Positions 39,012-46,505 of a DNA stretch of 46,505 nucleotides are shown here, piece after piece. The translations under genes and the position numbers were made by a program. Origin of the DNA: Acidimicrobiia bacterium (GTDB taxonomy: Bacteria; Actinomycetota; Acidimicrobiia; Spongiisociales; UBA11373); assembly GCA_029263095.1 (NCBI GenBank), contig JAJCYA010000009.1, positions 1 through 46,505 on the forward strand. Reading direction: 5' to 3'. Numbering within the stretch: the first letter of the stretch is position 1; the number at the start of each line of letters is the position of its first letter. The notes under the pieces were generated by a model that was given only the letters and a program-made list of their open reading frames with translations, had not been told where the DNA came from and ran no database searches.

Positions 39012-40592
39012 CTAGGCCCCTGGCTGGGTGGTCTTGGCGACGTCGGCGAGGAACTCAGCATTCGACTTTGTGTTCTTCAACCGATCGATGAGCAGCTCCA
39101 GCCCCGCGGCGGGTTCGGCGAGTGCGAGCAGCACCCGGCGCAACTTCCACACCTGGGCCAGTTCGTCCTTGTCGAAGAGCAGCTCCTCCTTGCGGGTTCC
39201 GGACGCTTCGACGTCGATGGCGGGATACACCCGCTTGTCGGCGAGCCTCCGATCGAGCCGTAACTCCATGTTCCCGGTGCCCTTGAACTCCTCAAAGATC
39301 ACCTCGTCCATGCGTGATCCGGTCTCGACCAATGCCGTGCCGAGGATCGTGAGGCTGCCGCCCTCTTCAATGTTGCGGGCGGCGCCGAAGAACCGCTTCG
39401 GCGGATACAGCGCAGTCGAATCGACACCACCTGACAAGATCCGACCCGAGGCTGGCGTAGCCAGGTTGTAGGCCCGGGCCAGTCGAGTGATTGAGTCGAG
39501 CAGGATGATCACATCGTTGCCCATCTCGACGAGACGCCGGGCTCGCTCGATGGCGAGATCAGCCACCTGGGTGTGCTCCTCGGCCGGCCTGTCGAATGTC
39601 GAGTAGATGACGTCGCCCTTGACGGATCGCTGCATGTCGGTGACCTCTTCGGGTCGCTCGTCGACAAGCACGACGATCAAGTGACACTCAGGGTTGTTCG
39701 CCGTTACTGAGTTGGCGATCTCCTTGAGCACAGTCGTCTTCCCAGCCTTCGGTGGTGAAACGATCAGCCCGCGCTGGCCTTTGCCAATCGGTGCGATCAG
39801 GTCGACGATTCGCGCCAGCACGTGGTTGGGCTGACCATCGACCTCGAGTCGGAGCCTCTCATCGGGGAACAGCGGGGTGAGACTGCCGAACTTGGGGCGC
39901 TTGCGCGCCTCTTCAACGGTCATTCCACTGACGTGGTCGATGCGAGTGAGCGCAGGGAACTTTTCCTTCGACCGCGGGGGCCGGATCGGACCACTGACGA
40001 TATCTCCCTTGCGGAGGCCGAACTTGCGGACCTGGCTGGCCGAGACATAACAGTCCTTGTCCCCGGGCAAGTATCCGGTGACACGGAGGAAGCCGTATCC
40101 CTCAGGGAGAATGTCGAGGATCCCTTCGCGATCCTCGAGATCTGCTTCGTCCCACTGCTGCTGATGCTGCTGCTGCTGCTGACCGCCACCACGGCTGCGG
40201 CGGCGACGCTGACCGCCCTGACCGCCCTGGCGGCCTCCGTCACCGTCGCGGTTTGAATCACGGTTGTCGCGACCAGAATCACGCGCTCGACCAGAATCAC
40301 GCACTCGACCCGAATCACGGTCTCCCTTGGGTCGCGCATCGGCCTTCGGTTTGTCGCCGGCGGCTGCACCATCATCGGCAGAACCGGCGTCATCGCCACC
40401 TGGTCGACGCTCTTCGATCTCGGGGAGGTCGACGGGGGCCGGCTCGGCACTGCCATCGAAGCCGTCGGAATCGAGGATTGCCGCAATGAGCTTCGACTTC
40501 TGCAGGCTTTCGTGCTCCGTGATCTCGAGTGAGGCGGCGATCGTCCGCAGCTCGTCGAGCTTCTTCTCCTGAAGCTTGGCTCGTGTGGTCAT
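39012..40592 (-). CDS. rho: Transcription termination factor Rho
   Basis: An RNA helicase that ends transcription, 526 residues. The N-terminal Rho domain ([19 protein letters not shown]) is followed by a disordered Arg/Asp/Gly- and Gln-rich insertion of about 120 residues, then the RNA-binding domain ([15 protein letters not shown]), Walker A ([14 protein letters not shown]) and the Q and R loops ([13 protein letters not shown]). Such insertions are typical of Actinobacteria. ATG 40592 has AGGGAG upstream and is preferred to the longer frame at 40667. Confidence 0.96.
   Translation of the reverse strand: MTTRAKLQEKKLDELRTIAASLEITEHESLQKSKLIAAILDSDGFDGSAEPAPVDLPEIEERRPGGDDAGSADDGAAAGDKPKADARPKGDRDSGRVRDSGRARDSGRDNRDSNRDGDGGRQGGQGGQRRRRSRGGGQQQQQHQQQWDEADLEDREGILDILPEGYGFLRVTGYLPGDKDCYVSASQVRKFGLRKGDIVSGPIRPPRSKEKFPALTRIDHVSGMTVEEARKRPKFGSLTPLFPDERLRLEVDGQPNHVLARIVDLIAPIGKGQRGLIVSPPKAGKTTVLKEIANSVTANNPECHLIVVLVDERPEEVTDMQRSVKGDVIYSTFDRPAEEHTQVADLAIERARRLVEMGNDVIILLDSITRLARAYNLATPASGRILSGGVDSTALYPPKRFFGAARNIEEGGSLTILGTALVETGSRMDEVIFEEFKGTGNMELRLDRRLADKRVYPAIDVEASGTRKEELLFDKDELAQVWKLRRVLLALAEPAAGLELLIDRLKNTKSNAEFLADVAKTTQPGA
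40270..40323. repeat. Three 18-bp tandem repeats inside rho
   Basis: CGACCAGAATCACGCGCT and two close copies encode the repeating Arg-Asp-Ser-Gly-Arg-x part of the Rho insertion. The repeat keeps the frame (18 bases, six residues), so the number of copies may vary between strains. Confidence 0.75.
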
Positions 40593-40609
40593 TGACTCCC
40601 TCTCTGGTC

Positions 40610-40930
40610 CTAGCCCTCGCCGCACCCGGCGAGCGCCATCTGATAGGCATCCCAATCGGCTTTGCACCGCTCGTGTCCGGAGTCCGTGAGCGGGTGGTTA
40701 AGAAGCTTGTGCATGATGTGGTCGGCGGCTTCGAATTCGGCAGGGTGCGCCGTATCGAATAGCAGCTTCAACAGATCCTCCAGAACATGGTTCTGATTTG
40801 GGGGACGGTCATACGCGGCACACGCACTTCTTGACAACAGACAACAACAGACGATGCCGGCAGACGATGTCCGGGGAATCGGGATATCACCCGATCCCTG
40901 CATTGTAGAGCGTCGCGGCGGTTCAGCCAA
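40610..40930 (-). CDS. Possible small protein upstream of rho
   Basis: An open frame of up to 106 residues between thrC and rho. The last 65 residues look coding ([20 protein letters not shown], then [20 protein letters not shown]), with GC-rich third codon positions and a helical pattern. The N-terminal part, with runs of Cys, looks less so, and no good start is visible. The stop lies 18 bases before the rho ATG. I recognise no family. If it is not a gene, this 353-base stretch is the rho leader. Confidence 0.4.
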   Translation of the reverse strand: MAEPPRRSTMQGSGDIPIPRTSSAGIVCCCLLSRSACAAYDRPPNQNHVLEDLLKLLFDTAHPAEFEAADHIMHKLLNHPLTDSGHERCKADWDAYQMALAGCGEG

Positions 40931-40945
40931 GGCGCCGTCGCTGGA

Positions 40946-41965
40946 TCACCAACCGAGTGCTGCTCGCACCGCCCCCAACTCGGGCGCGACCGGAACGAGT
41001 TCCACGGAATCATCGACCGCAGTTGCCGGGTCCTTGAGTCCGTGACCGGTGAGCGTGCACACCACGGCTCCTGCCGGCAACTCTGCTCGATTGGCGAGAA
41101 GACCGGCCACCGAGGCCGCAGAAGCCGGCTCGCAGAACACACCCTCCGATGATCCGAGCAGGTCATAGGCGGCGAGGATCTCATCGTCGGTGACGGCTTC
41201 AATCATCCCTCCCGATTGGTCGCGTGCCGTCACCGCTCCATCCCACGAGGCGGGATGCCCGATTCGGATCGCAGTCGCGATCGTCTCCGGGTCGTCGATC
41301 GGCTCGCCATGAACGATCGGAGCGGCGCCCGCCGCCTGAAAACCCCACATCGCCGGAGCGGCATTGGCTGCCGTGTACCCCTTCCAGTGGGCGGTGATAT
41401 TCCCGGCATTCCCGACCGGCAGGCAATGAACCGCAGGCGCCCCGCCGAGAACGTCCATGACCTCCCAGGCGACCGTCTGCTGGCCCTCGATCCGATCCGG
41501 ATTGACCGAGTTGACCAGCGCGACCTGGCCGTCTGCCATCGCTCGTACCACTCTCAGGGCATCGTCGAAGTTCCCCTCAACGGCGACGATCCTGGCCCCG
41601 TGACGCACCGCCTGTGCAAGCTTGCCCAGCGCGACGTTGCCGGCGGGCAGCACCACAACCGCCTCGACGCCAGCACGGGCCGCGTAGGCCGCCGCCGACG
41701 CCGATGTGTTTCCTGTCGAGGCGCATACGACGGCGCGAGCACCGGCGGCTACCGCCTTTGACACCGCCAGGGTCATACCCCGATCCTTGAACGAGCCCGT
41801 CGGGTTGGCCCCATCGATCTTGAGAAACACCTCCCGTTCGACCATCTCCGAAATCGCAGGTGCCGGCACCAACGGTGTGTTCCCCTCGAGCAGAGTGATC
41901 GCCTCCGTGCTCGGAGAGATATCGAGACGGTCGCGATAGGCCTCGATCAGGCCCGGCCAGCTCAA
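40946..41965 (-). CDS. thrC: Threonine synthase
   Basis: A PLP enzyme that turns O-phosphohomoserine into threonine, 339 residues. The PLP lysine is in [11 protein letters not shown], and the phosphate-binding loop in [34 protein letters not shown] and the C-terminal [13 protein letters not shown] also match. ATG overlaps the hom stop by four bases (ATGA), so the two threonine genes are coupled. Confidence 0.95.
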   Translation of the reverse strand: MSWPGLIEAYRDRLDISPSTEAITLLEGNTPLVPAPAISEMVEREVFLKIDGANPTGSFKDRGMTLAVSKAVAAGARAVVCASTGNTSASAAAYAARAGVEAVVVLPAGNVALGKLAQAVRHGARIVAVEGNFDDALRVVRAMADGQVALVNSVNPDRIEGQQTVAWEVMDVLGGAPAVHCLPVGNAGNITAHWKGYTAANAAPAMWGFQAAGAAPIVHGEPIDDPETIATAIRIGHPASWDGAVTARDQSGGMIEAVTDDEILAAYDLLGSSEGVFCEPASAASVAGLLANRAELPAGAVVCTLTGHGLKDPATAVDDSVELVPVAPELGAVRAALGW

Positions 41966-43242
41966 GCTTCCTCGCTCTCCACCCGGATGACAGACGCCAC
42001 CGATTCGACGACGTCGAGTGATCGAAGCGTTGCCACCGCCGCTTGCTGCGCCGCCTCCGGGGCGGTGTGGGTCACCAGCAAGAGAGTGGCACGGTCCCCC
42101 CTCCCCTCCTGTCTGACCGAGAGGATGCTGACCCCGGCCTCACCGAATGCGGCCGCTATTTGCGATAGCACTCCCGGACTGTCGATCACGTCGAGTCTGA
42201 TGTACCACTGGGTGTCCACCTTGCCAAAGTCCACAACATCACCGGGTTCGACCCTTATCGCCGGCGCAACCTGAGAACCGGACAGGTGCTCGCGAGCGGC
42301 ATCAATGACGTCGCCGAGCACGGCGGTGGCGGTGGGTTCACCACCGGCACCGGGACCCGCGAACAGCAATTCCCCCACAGACGATCCCTCGATGTATATG
42401 GCGTTGGTGGCACCACGGATTGCAGCCAGCGGATGGTCGGCAGGGAGCATGAGCGGGTGTACCCGCGCACTCACTCCATCGGGACGGCGCTCGGCAACTG
42501 CGAGAAGCCGAATTACAAAGCCAAGCTGCTCCGCAGCCTTGAAGTCTGCATCCGTGATCGAGGTGATCCCCTCGGCGTGAAGTCGATCCGGCGCCACCCA
42601 GGTACCGAATGCCAACCCAGCAAGGATCGCTGCCTTGGCGGCAGCATCGGCTCCAGACACGTCGGCCGTCGGATCGGGCTCTGCAAACCCCAGATGCTGC
42701 GCCTCGGCGAGTGCCTCCTCGTATCCGACTCCGTCATCGGCCATGGATGTGAGTATGTAATTCGTGGTTCCGTTGACGATCCCCAGCACCCGATCCACCT
42801 GCTCCCCCGCCAGAGTCTCGGTGAGGGGCCGGATGATCGGGATACCGCCGCCTACTGCAGCCTCGAACAGCAGAGGGACACCCGCCTCGGCCGCGGCGGC
42901 GAACAACTGGGGCCCGCGCGCCGCAATCAACTCCTTGTTGGCGGTGACCACCGGTTTGCCGGCCTGTAGGGATGCCAGAACCACCGCCCCCGCCGGCTCG
43001 AGCCCGCCCATCACTTCGACGACGAGCGCAACCTCCGGATCAGACACCAGAGACATGACGTCATCGGTGATGAGCCCAGAGGGAATCGATGGCCTGCTCT
43101 TGGAAAGGTCGCGTACGGCGACGCGGCGCACCTCGAGATCCAAACCGGTCTTGGCGGTCACGACGGAGCGCTCTTCGACGAGCCGCCGCACGAGACTGCC
43201 TCCGACCGTTCCTGCTCCTGCGATGCCGATCCCAATAGTCAT
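41962..43242 (-). CDS. hom: Homoserine dehydrogenase with ACT domain
   Basis: Reduces aspartate semialdehyde to homoserine, 426 residues. The Rossmann motif is [12 protein letters not shown], the catalytic part has [22 protein letters not shown] and [10 protein letters not shown], and [17 protein letters not shown] is the substrate region. The C-terminal ACT domain ([20 protein letters not shown]) suggests feedback control by threonine. ATG 43242 has TACGAT exactly 6 bases upstream and is preferred to the longer frame at 43281. Confidence 0.95.
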   Translation of the reverse strand: MTIGIGIAGAGTVGGSLVRRLVEERSVVTAKTGLDLEVRRVAVRDLSKSRPSIPSGLITDDVMSLVSDPEVALVVEVMGGLEPAGAVVLASLQAGKPVVTANKELIAARGPQLFAAAAEAGVPLLFEAAVGGGIPIIRPLTETLAGEQVDRVLGIVNGTTNYILTSMADDGVGYEEALAEAQHLGFAEPDPTADVSGADAAAKAAILAGLAFGTWVAPDRLHAEGITSITDADFKAAEQLGFVIRLLAVAERRPDGVSARVHPLMLPADHPLAAIRGATNAIYIEGSSVGELLFAGPGAGGEPTATAVLGDVIDAAREHLSGSQVAPAIRVEPGDVVDFGKVDTQWYIRLDVIDSPGVLSQIAAAFGEAGVSILSVRQEGRGDRATLLLVTHTAPEAAQQAAVATLRSLDVVESVASVIRVESEEA

Positions 43243-43248
43243 CGCCGG

Positions 43249-43254
43249 ATCGTA
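43249..43254 (-). promoter_or_regulatory. -10 box for leaderless hom-thrC
   Basis: On the minus strand, TACGAT ends 6 bases before the hom ATG at 43242. Confidence 0.5.
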
Positions 43255-43294
43255 CCGGCGGTATCGGCGAGTCGAATGCATCGACGCCGAGTCC

Positions 43295-43300
43295 TACGCT
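43295..43300 (+). promoter_or_regulatory. -10 box for the tyrA-type gene
   Basis: TACGCT ends 9 bases before the ATG at 43310. It is 40 bases from the hom box on the other strand, so this is a compact divergent promoter pair. Confidence 0.4.
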
Positions 43301-43309
43301 GGCGAGTGA

Positions 43310-44407
43310 ATGGAAGAGTCAACGAACCGATCCGGAGACGCCCCGGCCGATGCATCCATCGGCATAGTCGGATTCGGCCATTTCGGCCGTGCCCTGTCGG
43401 AGCTCGTGGCCAATGCGGGAGTTGCCGTTCGGGCCTGGGATCCAGTCGTTGCCGTGCCCCGGGAGTTCGACGCCGCCACTCCGGGTGAGCTCCTCGCCGG
43501 AGCCGGAATCGTCGTTGTTGCCACGCCGGTGGCCCATATCCGCGCCGCACTCACGGAGATCAAGCCCCTGCTGAGCAGCGACCAACTGGTTGTGGATGTG
43601 GGCAGCGTGAAGGTCGATCCGATCATGGCGATGACCGAGGTGCTGGGCACCGAAGTCGAGTGGGCCGGGACCCATCCACTGTTCGGGCCGACCAACATCG
43701 CCCGCGGCGAACGGCCACTGCGCGCAGTGGTCTGCCCCAATGAGCTCCACCCGCAGGCAGCCAACAGAGCGCGCCGCCTCTACGAGCGGATCGGATGCCA
43801 AGTCATCGAGCAAACCGAAACCGACCACGATCGGTTGATGGCTCGTACTCATGCGATGGCGTTCTTCATCGCCAAGGGACTCATCGATATCGGAGCGAGC
43901 GAGGACCTTGCGTTCTCCCCACCATCGTTCCAGGCTCTCGGACAGACGATCGACTCCGTCCGGAGCGATGCAAGCCATCTGTTCCTGGCGATCGAGCGAG
44001 ACAATCCTTTCGCCGCCGATGCCCGCCAGGACCTGCTGGATGCACTGACACAGGTTCACGTCCAACTGGAGACTCTGGAAGTCCAACCCGCAGGCTCGAC
44101 CGAATCGCAGGTCTTCTCCATCCCCGACCTCGGCAATCAGGCTCCGGAGCTGATGGAGACCAGAGACCTCATCGATGAGGTCGACGCAGAGATCGTCCAA
44201 CTGCTGGTTCAGCGGAGCCACCTGGCGAATCGAGCAGGCCGCATCAAATCTGAGGGCGGACGATCGGTACGCGATCCGAGTCGCGAACAGGTCCTGCTCG
44301 AACAACGCCGTCGGTGGGCCAAGGAGCGAGGCCTCTCCGAGGAATCGGTGGCCGACATCTTCAGTGCCATCCTCCGCTTCTCGCGAGCGGTGCAGTCGAG
44401 ACCGTAG
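43310..44407 (+). CDS. tyrA: Prephenate dehydrogenase with C-terminal chorismate mutase domain
   Basis: A bifunctional tyrosine-pathway protein of 365 residues. Residues of about 16-275 form the prephenate/arogenate dehydrogenase: GFGHFGRAL (NAD(P) site), WAGTHPLFGPTN and the active-site-like HDRLMARTHAMAFFIAKGL. Residues of about 285-362 form an AroQ chorismate mutase (TRDLIDEVDAEIVQLLVQR, then IKSEGGRSVRDPSREQVLL) with the expected Arg, Lys, Asp and Glu. The mutase is at the C-terminus, the reverse of the E. coli T-protein. It could therefore convert chorismate to hydroxyphenylpyruvate. Confidence 0.9.
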   Translation: MEESTNRSGDAPADASIGIVGFGHFGRALSELVANAGVAVRAWDPVVAVPREFDAATPGELLAGAGIVVVATPVAHIRAALTEIKPLLSSDQLVVDVGSVKVDPIMAMTEVLGTEVEWAGTHPLFGPTNIARGERPLRAVVCPNELHPQAANRARRLYERIGCQVIEQTETDHDRLMARTHAMAFFIAKGLIDIGASEDLAFSPPSFQALGQTIDSVRSDASHLFLAIERDNPFAADARQDLLDALTQVHVQLETLEVQPAGSTESQVFSIPDLGNQAPELMETRDLIDEVDAEIVQLLVQRSHLANRAGRIKSEGGRSVRDPSREQVLLEQRRRWAKERGLSEESVADIFSAILRFSRAVQSRP

Positions 44408-44466
44408 GACCCCGCCGCGACGGAATCGACCGGCGTAGGGTCGAGAGACCGTCAAGAGGAGCGTTG

Positions 44467-44643
44467 GTGCAGGTCAGGTTCGACAAGGAGTTCACTCCAC
44501 TCTGCCCGCACTGCAATCGGGCACTCGAAGAGGTGGTAGCCACGAGGATGCGACACGATCTCGGCAGGGCCTACATGCACAGCTGCCCCCACTGTCAGAA
44601 AGTAATCGGAATCTCCCACCGGAAGGGATTCTGGATGGGCTGA
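44467..44643 (+). CDS. Small zinc-ribbon protein
   Basis: A 58-residue protein with two CPHC knuckles (LCPHCNRALEE and SCPHCQKVIG) 26 residues apart, the pattern of a zinc ribbon. The function is unknown. The GTG (or the TTG just before it) has AGAGGAG at good spacing. It lies 59 bases after the tyrA-type gene, so it may be in the same transcript. Confidence 0.75.
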   Translation: MQVRFDKEFTPLCPHCNRALEEVVATRMRHDLGRAYMHSCPHCQKVIGISHRKGFWMG

Positions 44644-44646
44644 TCC

Positions 44647-46311
44647 TCACATGGATTCGGGGGCCGACAGCCCCAGAACCCCGAGGACGGCCTGAATGAC
44701 ACTCTTGCTGGCCTCGATGAGCCACAACCTGGCCTGGGTGACCGCCGGATCGTCCGTCACCACCCGACATTCGGCATAGAAGCGGTGGAAGGCCGTAGCG
44801 AAGTCGGTGCCATAGGTGGCAATACGGTGTGGGGCACGACGGGCGGCGGCCTCGGCGATCTCCTCGCCGAGTCGATCCGCCTGGCGTAACACAGCGCGCT
44901 CGGCCTGGTCGGTGAGTCTCGTGAGATCGACTTCATCGATCGGAAGGCGCTCTACCCCCTGCTCCCGGGCGAATCGCTCCAGTGAGCACATGCGGGCGTG
45001 GGCGTACTGGAGGTAGTAGACCGGGTTGTCCATCGACTGGGTCTTGGCGGCCTCGAGATCGAAATTGATCGTCGTATCCGGACTGAACGCCGCAAGGGTG
45101 TAGCGGGTGGCATCGGCGCCGACCTCCTCGAGCACATCTCGGAAGGAGATGAACTCTCCGGCGCGCATCGACATTCGTACCGGCTCTCCAGCACGATTCA
45201 CGTTGACCATCTGATTGATCACAATCTCGAGTCGGTCGGGGTCATATCCCAACGCATCCACCGCCGCCTTCATACGTGGGATGTAGCCGTGGTGGTCGGC
45301 ACCCCAGACATTGATCACCCGGTCGAATCCCCGTTCGAACTTGTCGCGGTGATAGGCGACGTCGGGAGCAATGTATGTGTACTCCCCGTCCGATTTGACC
45401 AGCACGCGGTTCTTCTCGTCGCCAAAGTCGGTCGTCCGGAACCAGACGGCGCCTTGATCCTCAAAGACGTATCCGCGCTCCCGGAGCACGTCGATCGACC
45501 GAGCGACATCACCGCCCTCGTGAAGGCTGGTCTCGCTGAACCAGACGTCGAACGGGATACGAGCCAATTCAAGAGTTTCCTCAATGTTGCGCATGGCCCG
45601 GTCGAGACCCCATTGTCGGATCCGGTCCCGCCGATCCGCCAGGTCTACGAAAGCATCGCCGTGCTCGGCTACGAGTTCCCCGGCCCAGTCCTCGACGTAG
45701 GAACCGTGGTAGCCATCCTCCGGGAACTCGGCATCTTTGCCGAGGGCCTGCAAGTAGAGCGCCTCCAGGCTCGCCGCATAGCGATCCATCTGGACACCGG
45801 CATCGTTGTAGTAATACTCCCGACTCACCGGGTGCCCGGCGTAGTCGAGAGCCCGGGCGATCACATCGCCGATCACGCCGCCACGACCGTGCCCGATATG
45901 GAGCGGTCCGTTGGGGTTCGACGACACGAATTCGACTTGGATTCGCTCCTTACCTTTCGAGTCGCCTCTGGCGTGGTCCGGGCCACCCATGGCGGCCGTT
46001 CGCAACACTTCCAGGTACCAATCCGACGCAAGCGTGAAATTGATGAATCCGGGTCCAGCGATATCGGTGGCGGCGAGGTATTCGAGGTCGGGGAGATGCT
46101 CGACGACGAGCGCAGCCAGATCGCGCGGAGCCACCCCGGCCTGTTTGGCCGCAACCAACGCGACATTGGTTGCCCAGTCACCGTGCTCACGGTTTCGGGC
46201 GCGCTCCACGACAAACGACACGTCACCAAGCGGGGAGAGAGAGCCGCTCTCTGCGGCTGCGACGAGTGCGATCCGCACGGCGTGCTCGATGGCGTCGGGG
46301 AATGAAGTCAT
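44647..46311 (-). CDS. argS: Arginyl-tRNA synthetase
   Basis: Charges tRNA-Arg, 554 residues. The class I HIGH motif is in SNPNGPLHIGHGRGG, and the second motif has the ArgRS form RMSMRAGEFISF instead of KMSK. The C-terminal anticodon-binding DALR domain (PVYYLQYAHARMCSLER, then FHRFYAECRVV) is present. The gene is divergent from tRNA-Arg(CCG), one of its substrates, with 63 bases between. Confidence 0.96.
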   Translation of the reverse strand: MTSFPDAIEHAVRIALVAAAESGSLSPLGDVSFVVERARNREHGDWATNVALVAAKQAGVAPRDLAALVVEHLPDLEYLAATDIAGPGFINFTLASDWYLEVLRTAAMGGPDHARGDSKGKERIQVEFVSSNPNGPLHIGHGRGGVIGDVIARALDYAGHPVSREYYYNDAGVQMDRYAASLEALYLQALGKDAEFPEDGYHGSYVEDWAGELVAEHGDAFVDLADRRDRIRQWGLDRAMRNIEETLELARIPFDVWFSETSLHEGGDVARSIDVLRERGYVFEDQGAVWFRTTDFGDEKNRVLVKSDGEYTYIAPDVAYHRDKFERGFDRVINVWGADHHGYIPRMKAAVDALGYDPDRLEIVINQMVNVNRAGEPVRMSMRAGEFISFRDVLEEVGADATRYTLAAFSPDTTINFDLEAAKTQSMDNPVYYLQYAHARMCSLERFAREQGVERLPIDEVDLTRLTDQAERAVLRQADRLGEEIAEAAARRAPHRIATYGTDFATAFHRFYAECRVVTDDPAVTQARLWLIEASKSVIQAVLGVLGLSAPESM

Positions 46312-46323
46312 GGGAGGTCAATG

Positions 46324-46329
46324 ATCGTA
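46324..46329 (-). promoter_or_regulatory. Possible -10 box for argS
   Basis: On the minus strand, TACGAT ends 12 bases before the argS ATG, so the leader would be only a few bases long. Confidence 0.35.
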
Positions 46330-46359
46330 CCGGGGAGCATTCAGCCACCGTGCCATCGG

Positions 46360-46365
46360 TACACT
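46360..46365 (+). promoter_or_regulatory. -10 box for tRNA-Arg
   Basis: TACACT ends 9 bases before the first base of the tRNA. No clear -35 element is visible. Confidence 0.4.
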
Positions 46366-46374
46366 CGGGCGTCC

Positions 46375-46447
46375 GCCCTCGTAGCTCAGGGGATTAGAGC
46401 ACCGGCCTCCGGAGCCGGGTGCGCAGGTTCGATTCCTGCCGGGGGCG
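46375..46447 (+). tRNA. tRNA-Arg (anticodon CCG)
   Basis: A complete cloverleaf. Acceptor GCCCTCG pairs with CGGGGGC, with one G-T pair. The D-arm is GCTC/GAGC. The anticodon stem CCGGC/GCCGG holds loop CTCCGGA with anticodon CCG. The T-arm is GCAGG-TTCGATT-CCTGC and the discriminator is G. CCA is not encoded. It lies divergently from argS. Confidence 0.96.
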
Positions 46448-46505
46448 CTTCACGCACACGAGGTCGGAGCACTTCGAGTCCTGCCCAGCCTCGAAGCACA
46501 CCTCG

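Noticed and set aside
43319-44455. Long minus-strand frame of 378 codons opposite the tyrA-type gene
   Set aside because: It is the antisense shadow of a clear enzyme gene, a common effect of GC-rich codon use.
44647-46311. Loss of the KMSK motif in ArgRS as an anomaly
   Set aside because: Many arginyl-tRNA synthetases have an MSxRAGEF form in place of KMSK, so it is normal.

Overview
The window looks like one contiguous piece of a high-GC actinobacterial chromosome, probably from a deep branch such as the Acidimicrobiia (inference). The evidence is a nickel superoxide dismutase with its dedicated protease, a mycothiol-type LmbE deacetylase, a two-subunit KorAB ferredoxin oxidoreductase, a DUF3048 lipoprotein, a Rho with a long basic N-terminal insertion, and the order hom-thrC-rho-rpmE-DUF1385-prfA ... 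prmC-tsaC-glyA-atp, which is familiar from Actinobacteria. Many first genes carry a TANNNT box 6 to 10 bases before the start codon, as expected for leaderless mRNAs.

Layout. 1-323: five 14-bp tandem repeats and a run of nested hairpins. 324-1158: divergent sodN and sodX. 1232-10410, plus strand: penicillin-acylase-like hydrolase, DUF3048 lipoprotein, amidase, korA-korB, a DUF402 fusion protein and a small K+ channel. About 10460-15526: a candidate 5-kb island bounded by tRNA-3'-end-like direct repeats, holding a lipoprotein, a decayed ABC ATPase, an intact FtsX/MacB-type permease and a large unrecognised protein with two membrane segments. 15674-20509: acetyltransferases, hisA, an MshB/Mca-like deacetylase, a secreted M23 peptidase and two small proteins.

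20579-27657, minus strand: a complete F-type ATP synthase operon in the order atpZ-I-B-E-F-H-A-G-D-C. 27730-31430, minus: glyA, a membrane protein, tsaC, prmC and a ferredoxin. 31591-36462, plus: an S9 peptidase and an M16 lipoprotein peptidase, which separate prmC from prfA, the gene for its substrate. 36578-43242, minus: prfA, DUF1385, rpmE, rho, a possible small gene, thrC and hom. 43310 to the end: a prephenate dehydrogenase-chorismate mutase fusion, a small zinc-ribbon gene, argS (minus) and tRNA-Arg(CCG).

Most of the content is core metabolism. The ferredoxin is a possible electron partner of KorAB. The least explained parts are the tRNA-flanked island, two genes (amidase and DUF402) whose family homology begins upstream of any ATG, GTG or TTG, and the widespread leaderless promoter signature. 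I found no CRISPR array, recognisable transposase, integrase or rRNA. All calls rest on reading motifs and family resemblance by eye; no database search was run.
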